Assembly: GCA_031255815.1 (NCBI GenBank)
Contig: JAIRRU010000219.1
Span: 1 to 8,508, forward strand
Direction: 5' to 3'
Length of the DNA: 8,508 bases
Source of the DNA: Treponema sp.
GTDB lineage: Bacteria > Spirochaetota > Spirochaetia > Treponematales > Breznakiellaceae
Both the position numbers and the translations under genes were made by a program. Under the pieces are notes generated by a model. It was not told the origin of the DNA. It worked only from the letters and a program-made list of their open reading frames with translations, and searched no databases. This document shows, piece after piece, positions 1 to 5,155 of this stretch (the first letter of the stretch is position 1; each line of letters starts with the position of its first letter).

Positions 1-2
1 AG

Positions 3-33
3 GCTTTCCCAAAACTTCAGCTTTTGGGAAAGC
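3..33. repeat. Perfect 12-bp hairpin (palindromic repeat family)
   Basis: The arm gctttcccaaaa (3-14) pairs perfectly with ttttgggaaagc (22-33) around the 7-nt loop cttcagc. The right arm resembles the right arms of the repeats at 80-118 and 359-375, so this looks like a short member of the same palindromic family. It has no T tract after it, so it is not an obvious terminator, although it could protect or end a transcript from a gene upstream of the window. Confidence 0.7.
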
Positions 34-50
34 TACCTTAAATTTATGGG

Positions 51-76
51 AAAAAGCGGGCTTTAGACCGCTTTTT
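51..76. terminator. Rho-independent terminator-like stem (bidirectional)
   Basis: The arm aaaaagcgg (51-59) pairs with ccgcttttt (68-76) around an 8-nt loop. The stem is GC-rich at its apex, with an A tract on one side and a T tract on the other, which is the usual form of an intrinsic terminator that can work from either strand. It probably ends a gene lying before base 1, but that gene is not visible. The stem is short. Confidence 0.5.
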
Positions 77-79
77 CAA

Positions 80-118
80 GAGCATTTTCCGAAACCAACC
101 GGGTTTTGGGAAATGCTC
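80..118. repeat. Long palindromic intergenic repeat
   Basis: Bases 80-96 (gagcattttccgaaacc) pair with 102-118 (ggttttgggaaatgctc) over 17 pairs including two G-T wobbles, leaving a 5-nt loop. The stretch CCAACCGGGTTTTGG at 95-109 recurs exactly at 350-364, and the right arm is a variant of the TTTTGGAACAAGCTC arm at 359-373. This marks it as a copy of a dispersed palindromic element and not a one-off terminator. Its function is unknown; REP-like mRNA stabilisation or a non-autonomous mobile element are possible. Confidence 0.65.
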
Positions 119-220
119 ATATACCATTGCTTTTAGCCTAAACAGCCTGCTGGTATCCGGTCTCTATTCAAAAGGCGGATAAAAAAGTTAAAAAGTCGAA
201 GATGAAAGAAGAATATTCTA

Positions 221-312
221 CCACGAAGGCGCGCAAAGGAACACAAAGGGCCGGGTTTCTTAGCATTTTCCCGCCTTCGCGCGCCTTCTCCGCCTCTGCG
301 GCAAATTTTTTT
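221..312. repeat. Composite 'cacgaagg / cctctgcgg' intergenic repeat
   Basis: The block opens with ccacgaaggcgcgcaaagg and a further acacaaagg, and closes with ccttcgcgcgccttctccg, cctctgcggc and a run of T. The 10-nt arms gaaggcgcgc (225-234) and gcgcgccttc (279-288) are exact inverted complements. I recall similar modules ('accacgaagg..acacaaagg', 'ctccgcgcctctgcggt') as intergenic repeats in unrelated bacterial phyla. That recollection is general knowledge, not a search result. The element may form a cruciform, and its T-rich end could act as a terminator. Confidence 0.5.
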
Positions 313-316
313 AAAC

Positions 317-375
317 TGAGCCTGCTTCGCCGGGAACGGGGTTTCCGCGCCAACCGGGTTTTGGAACAAGCTCAA
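317..375. repeat. Degenerate copy of the palindromic repeat, ending next to the first gene
   Basis: The right half is well conserved: CCAACCGGGTTTTGG (350-364) repeats 95-109, and TTTGGAACAAGCTCAA (360-375) recurs inverted at the far end of the window. The left half (tgagcctgcttcg, 317-329) pairs only imperfectly with it, with mismatches at 322/369 and 325/366. It looks like an eroded or rearranged copy with extra sequence in the loop. Its right edge is 14 nt from the start codon of the pseudouridine synthase. Confidence 0.5.
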
Positions 376-389
376 ACTATCGGGTTTTT

Positions 390-1415
390 ATGGCCGGCTC
401 GCCCGTAGAACTCCTGGCCGCCCCGGGGGACGAGGGCCGCCGCCTGGACCGGGTTCTGCGCAAGGCCCTGCCGCGGCTCCCCCTGTCCCGCATCCACCGC
501 CTGCTGCGGGAGGGGAGGATCAGGGTGGACGGCCGCCGGGCCGGGCCGGGCGACCGGCTTCGCGCCGGGCAGATCATCCGCGTGCCCGCGGAAGAGGCCG
601 GCCCCGCCGCCGGGGGGGAAAGGGGAAGCCGCCCGGGGAGGGCGGAACCTGCCCCTCCGGATCCGGGGGAACTGGATATTATCTTTGAAAGCCCCGATCT
701 CCTGGCGCTGAACAAACCCGCGGGGCTGGCGGTTCACGGCGCCCGCAGCCTGGATACCCGGGTGCGGGCCTACCTCGGCCCCCGGCTCCCCCCCTCCCTC
801 TCCTTTAAGCCCGGCCCCCTCCACCGGCTGGACAGGCCGACCAGCGGCATCGTGGTCTTCTCCGCAAGCCTGGCGGGGGCCCGTTTTTTCAGCGCCCTGC
901 TCCGGGAAGGCTCCCTGGTCAAACACTACCTGGCCCTGGCGGAAGGCCCGGTAGAGGCCGCCGGGGTCTGGGAAGACGGGCTCCTGCGGGACAGGGATCG
1001 GCGCAAAACCCTGCGGGCGGAGGAAGGGGCCGATGGGGCCTCCCGGGGGAAAGGGGCCCGCACCCGCTTTAAACCCCTCTGCCGGATCAGGGATTTTACC
1101 CTGCTTGAACTGGAGCCGGATACGGGACGAACCCACCAGATCCGCGCCCAGGCCGCCTTCCACGGCCACCCCCTGGCCGGGGACCGGAAGTACGGCGGCG
1201 GCCCAAGCCCGGTTCCTAAAAGCCCGGACGGTACAGGTCCCGGCATCAGCTTCCTCCTCCACGCCTGGCGGCTGGAAATTCCCCCGCCCTGCCCGCTTGA
1301 AGGCAAAGAGGGCGGGCCCCTTCTCCCGCCCCTGCTGGAGGCCCCGCTTCCGGGTTACTTCCGGGAAACCCTGCTTCGCCTTTTCGGCGAAAAGGGCCTG
1401 CGAACAGCGCGGTAA
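390..1415 (+). CDS. RluA-family pseudouridine synthase with S4 domain
   Basis: A 341-residue cytoplasmic RNA-modifying enzyme that isomerises uridine to pseudouridine in rRNA or tRNA. Residues 18-66 form an S4-type RNA-binding domain (RLDRVLRKALPRLPLSRIHR..). A low-complexity Gly/Arg/Pro/Glu linker spans about 67-95. The catalytic domain follows, with LALNKPAGLAVHG (105-117), the signature HRLDRPTSG (145-153) whose Asp148 is the expected catalytic residue, GRTHQIR (246-252) and LLHAWRLEIP (289-298). Length and domain order are typical of RluC/RluD-like members. The exact target site cannot be read from the sequence, so no symbol is given. The ATG at 390 lacks a visible Shine-Dalgarno sequence and sits just after a repeat arm. 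It is kept because the S4 domain begins soon after it and no better start is seen. Confidence 0.93.
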   Translation: MAGSPVELLAAPGDEGRRLDRVLRKALPRLPLSRIHRLLREGRIRVDGRRAGPGDRLRAGQIIRVPAEEAGPAAGGERGSRPGRAEPAPPDPGELDIIFESPDLLALNKPAGLAVHGARSLDTRVRAYLGPRLPPSLSFKPGPLHRLDRPTSGIVVFSASLAGARFFSALLREGSLVKHYLALAEGPVEAAGVWEDGLLRDRDRRKTLRAEEGADGASRGKGARTRFKPLCRIRDFTLLELEPDTGRTHQIRAQAAFHGHPLAGDRKYGGGPSPVPKSPDGTGPGISFLLHAWRLEIPPPCPLEGKEGGPLLPPLLEAPLPGYFRETLLRLFGEKGLRTAR

Positions 1416-1459
1416 CCGCGGGCGGGCAAATTTTACTACCGGAAAATCGCGGCGCTTAG

Positions 1460-1476
1460 CCCCGGCGCTGCCGGGG
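1460..1476 (+). terminator. Possible terminator hairpin after the pseudouridine synthase gene
   Basis: The arm ccccggc (1460-1466) pairs with gccgggg (1470-1476) around a 3-nt loop, forming a very stable 7-bp stem 45 nt past the stop codon. Only tattt follows, so the T tract is weak and termination here is uncertain. It may simply be a GC-rich structure in the leader of the next gene. Confidence 0.3.
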
Positions 1477-1520
1477 TATTTCCGAAGGAGAGGGCGGTTT
1501 AACCAAAACGCTTAGTATTA

Positions 1521-1628
1521 CTGCCAAAGAAGGGCGGCGATCCGGCCCGCCGCTTTAACGCGGCCCTGGAAAATTATACCGCTGGCAGCAAAGGACTGTA
1601 CCTTTTCGGCCCCGCCCCCTATACTTAG
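1521..1628 (+). other. Possible short coding remnant upstream of the P-loop gene
   Basis: An open frame reads from a stop at 1500-1502 to TAG at 1626-1628. Codon choice resembles the neighbours, and the end reads GSKGLYLFGPAPYT. The stop lies one base before the ATG at 1630 (TAGGATG), a spacing usual for translational coupling. However, there is no ATG, GTG or TTG in the frame; only CTG at 1521 could start it. The strong AAGGAGAGGG at 1485-1494 has no start codon at a normal distance. It may be a decayed gene end or coincidence in GC-rich DNA. Confidence 0.2.
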
Positions 1629-1629
1629 G

Positions 1630-2532
1630 ATGATGCTCTGGGATTTGCTCCGGCCTTTCAGGAGAATTAAAGTATACGCCCTTGTTGGGGAAAGCGGTAC
1701 GGGAAAGAGCTTCCGGGCAAAGCTCGTGGCCCAGAGATACGGCATTGACTACATCATCGACGACGGGCTCCTTATCAAAGATAACCGTATCCTGGCGGGC
1801 CATTCGGCGAAAAAGGAAAAAACCTTCCTGGCGGCGGTAAAGGTGGCTCTTTTTGATGAAAAGGCCCAGCGGGACGAGGTGGCGCGGAAGTTCCAGGGTG
1901 AAAAGATCCGGAAGGTGCTGGTTCTGGGAACCTCGGAAAAAATGGTGAACAAGATCGCCGCCCGGCTGCAGCTGCCCAACCCGGACAAGATAATCAAGAT
2001 AGAGGATATCGCCTCCCAGGCGGATATCGAAAAGGCCATCCGGACGCGGAAAATCGAGGGAAAGCATGTTATTCCCCTGCCTTCCATCGAGGTAAGGAGG
2101 AGCTACCCGAATATCTTTTACGAGGCGGTACGGATATTCAAAAAGAAAAAGGTGGAATCAGGCGGGCCTGCCGAGGGAATCGGCCCCACGCCGAAGATCC
2201 TGGAAAAGTCCGTGGTCAGGCCGGAGTACTCCAAACGGGGCAAGGTGATCATTTCCGAGGCGGCCCTGAGCCAGATGGTCATTCACTGCGTGGACGAGTA
2301 TAATTCCGATATCCGGGTTAAAAAAATCCAGGTAAAGGACGATAAGATGGGGTACCGGCTGGTAATTACCATCGACGTGCCTTACGGGATCCAGCTTGGG
2401 GGAAACATCCACGAGCTCCAGCAGTACATCATAGAAAACATCGAGCGCTACACCGGTATACTCATTGAGGAAGTGAATATTATAATCGACAAGATAATCC
2501 AGCGGGACGCGGCCGGCCAAAGGCACGATTAA
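1630..2532 (+). CDS. P-loop NTPase-like protein with C-terminal Asp23/Gls24-like domain
   Basis: A 300-residue protein with no signal peptide or membrane segment. The N-terminal part has a clear Walker A motif, GESGTGKS (20-27), after a beta-strand (KVYALVG), followed by IDYIIDDGLLI (39-49) and a strand-like KVLVLGTSEKM (95-105). This suggests a small nucleotide-binding fold. A charged linker (about 171-203) leads to residues 204-289 (KVIISEAALSQMV.., YRLVITIDVPYG, LQQYIIENIERYTGI), which resemble the Asp23/Gls24 alkaline-shock-protein fold. That domain usually stands alone and in Firmicutes is linked to the cell envelope. The joint function is unknown. ATG 1630 has AGG directly before it; ATG 1633 is an equally possible start. 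The TPR gene follows after 10 nt, its SD overlapping this stop, so the two are likely co-transcribed. I believe homologues occur in other treponemes (memory, not searched). Confidence 0.85.
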   Translation: MMLWDLLRPFRRIKVYALVGESGTGKSFRAKLVAQRYGIDYIIDDGLLIKDNRILAGHSAKKEKTFLAAVKVALFDEKAQRDEVARKFQGEKIRKVLVLGTSEKMVNKIAARLQLPNPDKIIKIEDIASQADIEKAIRTRKIEGKHVIPLPSIEVRRSYPNIFYEAVRIFKKKKVESGGPAEGIGPTPKILEKSVVRPEYSKRGKVIISEAALSQMVIHCVDEYNSDIRVKKIQVKDDKMGYRLVITIDVPYGIQLGGNIHELQQYIIENIERYTGILIEEVNIIIDKIIQRDAAGQRHD

Positions 2533-2542
2533 GGGAGGATCT

Positions 2543-3709
2543 ATGAAGAGAACATGGCTCAGTATTACTATTTTTCTAACCCTGATCCGCGCTGTCCCCG
2601 GACAGCAGTTCCCGAGCCAGCATTACGAACTGATCGCCGGAACCGGGGCGGGGGAATCCCCCGGGGAAGCCGGGGAGCTGGAGGCCCTTGCCCGGGAAAT
2701 GGAAAGCCGCTTTTCGGTCTATACCCAGCTTTTCCGTTTCGACCCCGCCAGGCTGGACATTCCCCTTAAAGTGCGGATCATAAAAGATACCGGAGCCTAC
2801 AATTCCTATATCTCCGCCCGGCTCGGGGGCCCGAGGCCCGGGGCGGTGTATATCCACTACCAGGACGCCGCCCGGCGGGAGCTGGTGGTAAACCGGGGCG
2901 GGACGGAGGAAAACCGCGTCCTCCCCTATCAGGCTTTTATCCAGTACCTCAGGGCCTTTATCCCAAGCCCCCCCTCCTGGCTGCGGGAGGGCTTTGCCAT
3001 ATACTTTAGCACCCTGGCCTACTCCCCCGCCGGAGGGCTGCAGTACAACGAAAACCTGTCCTGGCTTGAGGCGGCGAAAACCCCGGGAAGGGGCTTTCCC
3101 CCGCTGGAATCGATCCTCCTTGCCGGCCAGGGGGGGGAACCTGAAAACTTCCGGGCTCTTTCCTGGGCCCTGGTGTCTTTCTTCCTCAACAGCGGGAACG
3201 AAAATTACTTCCGCTCCCTGATTGAAAGCTTCATGCTCCTCTCCCCCGCGGCGGACGCGGCGCAGAACTCCCGGATAGTATGCGATCACCTGGGCCGCTG
3301 GGGGGATCTTGCCGGGATGAGGGCGGATTTTATCGCCTATCTGGATTCCCGGAAAACCTTTCTTGAATTTATGAACGAGGGCGAGACCGCCTACGCGGCA
3401 AAGGACGCCTTCACGGCGGAATACTCCTTTATGAGCGCCATGAACCAGAAGCCCGAACACTACGCCCCCTACTACTACCTGGGGCTCTTAGCCTACGAAG
3501 ACGGCCGTTACGAGCAGGCGGAGGGGTTCTACCGGCAGAGCATCGAAAGGGGCGCCGACCAGGCCCTGGTTTTATACGCCCTGGGGATCAACGCCGTGAG
3601 CGCGGGAAAGAACAGCGAGGCCCTTAACTTCCTGCTCCAGGCCGCCGAACTCTCCCCGGAACGCTACCGCGCCAGGGCGGAGGATCTGATAAAGAGGCTG
3701 GGCGGGTAG
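2543..3709 (+). CDS. Exported TPR protein with degenerate peptidase-MA-like domain
   Basis: A 388-residue protein with an N-terminal Sec signal (MKRTWLSITIFLTLIRAVPG, cleavage likely near 18-21). There is no lipobox cysteine, so it is probably periplasmic. Residues 30-260 resemble a gluzincin (peptidase MA) fold: an extended strand region, then PSWLREGFAIYFS (144-156), which matches the conserved 'W-L-x-E-G-x-A' block with its glutamate (Glu149). The HExxH zinc motif expected 12-18 residues earlier is absent; that place reads LPYQAFIQYLR (127-137). Three TPR-like repeats follow at about 273-306, 307-340 and 341-374, with typical YYLGLLAYEDGRYEQAEGFY spacing. This points to a non-catalytic, protein-binding role. 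A strong SD, AAGGGAGG (2531-2538), 4 nt before ATG fixes the start and overlaps the preceding stop codon. Confidence 0.85.
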   Translation: MKRTWLSITIFLTLIRAVPGQQFPSQHYELIAGTGAGESPGEAGELEALAREMESRFSVYTQLFRFDPARLDIPLKVRIIKDTGAYNSYISARLGGPRPGAVYIHYQDAARRELVVNRGGTEENRVLPYQAFIQYLRAFIPSPPSWLREGFAIYFSTLAYSPAGGLQYNENLSWLEAAKTPGRGFPPLESILLAGQGGEPENFRALSWALVSFFLNSGNENYFRSLIESFMLLSPAADAAQNSRIVCDHLGRWGDLAGMRADFIAYLDSRKTFLEFMNEGETAYAAKDAFTAEYSFMSAMNQKPEHYAPYYYLGLLAYEDGRYEQAEGFYRQSIERGADQALVLYALGINAVSAGKNSEALNFLLQAAELSPERYRARAEDLIKRLGG

Positions 3710-3733
3710 GGCGCCGCGCCCAGGCCGGGCGGC

Positions 3734-5155
3734 TCAGGGCCGGTGCCGGTAGACCTCCGCCCCGAGGTAGCGGGAAAAAGCCTCTTCCAGGACATCGGCG
3801 TAATGGCCCCGCACAAAACAGACATGGTGCTCAAAGCCGTTCAGCGCGATGTAGCGCAGCAGATCCTGCAGGCCCGGCACATGGCAAAGGGCAAGCCCGC
3901 CCTTGGTGGGGATCCTCTCCCCGCCGAATTCCCCTTCCCCCACGTAGAGTTTCAGGATACCCCGCCGATCGTCGGTACTGATCTTGGCGAAGGTCATCGG
4001 CCCCGGGGCAACCTGGCCCTTGCAGGCCCCGAAACACTTTTCCGGCCCGAGGGTGCTGCCAAGGACATCCAGGTTTTCGATTTCAATTTCCGACGCGAAA
4101 AAACTTTTCGGGAAATTGGAACAGTGAAGGCAGACGCAGCTGTCCCTGTCGTCACGGGCGTTGTTGTTCCAGTCCATATACGCCGGGGCCGTGCCGGAAG
4201 CCCTTGCGCAGGCCAGCATGGTCAGGGCCCCGGTTACGTCGGCCTCGCAGGCGGAAGGTTTCCCCTTTTCGCCCATCATGCTCATGCCAAGACAGGCGGC
4301 GCAGCCGTAATTATGCTGCAGGGAATCCCAGCACTGGACGGCGCTGGCGTCGCAGTCCAGCCCGTCCACCGTTTCTTCCATGGCAAGGCTGAGCCGGGCC
4401 TGTTTTTCAATCTTTTCCCCGCTGATTGAGGGCGGGATAGTCCCGTAGGATCGGATCTCCCGGATCCGCTCCGCTATCTTTTGCGTATCCCCGTAGCAGG
4501 AGGCCCGGGCGATGATCTCCGACAGGTCTACGGTCTGAACGCTGATCCTGTGCCGCTGCAGAATTTTTTCCGAATACCGCACCGTGTTGAAGGCTACGGG
4601 CCGGGCCCCGAGGGCCGCTATCCTTGCCCCGCGGATGCCCCGGACAACCCGGCACAGGGCGGCGAATCTTTCCAGGTCAGCGGTGAATTCGGGGGAATCA
4701 ATGCCGCAGCTGTGCAAACGGGTAAGGGAGTAGGGAATACCCCGCTGGTAAAGGTTGTTGCAAACCGAAAGCTTGCCGCAAAAGGCGTCCCGCCGGTTTG
4801 CCATATCCAACTTGCCAAAGTCGTCGTCGCAGGCCTGTATCAGTACCGGCACGCCGAGTTCCGAACGATCGATAGCCTCCGCTATCCCCAGTTCCTCGCC
4901 GAAATTGGGAAGGATAACAATGATGCCGCAAATTTCGTCCCGGTGAGCCTTGAACAAGGCCGAGCAGGTTTTTGCCTCCTCGAAACTCATCACCGCTCCC
5001 AGGCTGGTCTGCGCCTCGCTTACCATGACGGCGCCGAATCCCAGCCCCTCCAGCTTTCTGCCGATAGCCTCCCGGGCGCTTTTTACCAGATGGGAGGGGA
5101 AAAAGCTCCTGGTTGATACGATAACGCCAAAGACCTGTTTAGCCGGATCACTCAT
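3734..5155 (-). CDS. L-fucose/L-arabinose isomerase-family protein
   Basis: A 473-residue cytoplasmic protein expected to interconvert an aldose and a ketose using a divalent metal. The N-terminal half (10-240) has Rossmann-like segments typical of the family (VFGVIVSTRSFF, GIIVILPNFGEELG, VPVLIQACDD). The C-terminal half carries plausible active-site blocks: SACEADVTGALTM (301-313, Glu304), AYMDWNN (325-331, Asp328), VCLHCSN (341-347, His344) and GFEHHVCFVRGH (440-451). These parallel the acidic and histidine ligands of fucose and arabinose isomerases, but residue equivalence is inferred by eye. It is last in the operon. Its ATG overlaps the kinase end by 8 nt (ATGAGTGA), with AAAGGAGA (5169-5162) as SD inside the kinase gene. 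Substrate is unknown; apiose-like or another pentose is possible given the neighbours. It is not close enough to classic FucI or AraA to name. Confidence 0.82.
   Translation of the reverse strand: MSDPAKQVFGVIVSTRSFFPSHLVKSAREAIGRKLEGLGFGAVMVSEAQTSLGAVMSFEEAKTCSALFKAHRDEICGIIVILPNFGEELGIAEAIDRSELGVPVLIQACDDDFGKLDMANRRDAFCGKLSVCNNLYQRGIPYSLTRLHSCGIDSPEFTADLERFAALCRVVRGIRGARIAALGARPVAFNTVRYSEKILQRHRISVQTVDLSEIIARASCYGDTQKIAERIREIRSYGTIPPSISGEKIEKQARLSLAMEETVDGLDCDASAVQCWDSLQHNYGCAACLGMSMMGEKGKPSACEADVTGALTMLACARASGTAPAYMDWNNNARDDRDSCVCLHCSNFPKSFFASEIEIENLDVLGSTLGPEKCFGACKGQVAPGPMTFAKISTDDRRGILKLYVGEGEFGGERIPTKGGLALCHVPGLQDLLRYIALNGFEHHVCFVRGHYADVLEEAFSRYLGAEVYRHRP

Larger units (their letters stand above)
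1..389. other. Gene-free, repeat-rich upstream region
   Basis: I see no credible gene in this stretch. The short open frames on both strands lack ribosome binding sites, run through inverted repeats and have no recognisable protein character. The region is AT-richer than the genes, with runs of A and T near 181-200 and 305-312. It holds, in order, a perfect hairpin, a terminator-like stem, a long palindromic repeat, a composite repeat and a half-palindrome next to the first gene. Bases 119-216 hold only a weak 6-bp inverted repeat, atacca (121-126) with tggtat (151-156). No tRNA-like fold or clear sigma70 promoter was found. Confidence 0.7.

Noticed and set aside
1..389. CRISPR array or tRNA/riboswitch in the repeat-rich leader
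   Set aside because: The repeats are palindromes of differing length and irregular spacing without spacer periodicity, and no cloverleaf or known aptamer core could be traced.
133..408. Short open frames in the leader region on both strands
   Set aside because: They run through inverted repeats, lack ribosome binding sites and encode no recognisable protein.
372..1262. Long minus-strand open frame opposite the pseudouridine synthase
   Set aside because: It is a Gly/Pro/Arg/Ala-rich shadow produced by GC-rich codons of the real gene, with no motif.
1408..1420. Small stem cgcgg-taa-ccgcg over the stop codon of the pseudouridine synthase gene
   Set aside because: It has only 5 bp with a 3-nt loop and no T tract, so it is expected by chance in GC-rich DNA.
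2576..3460. Long minus-strand open frame opposite the TPR gene
   Set aside because: Low-complexity composition and no domain; the plus strand has a signal peptide, TPRs and a strong SD.
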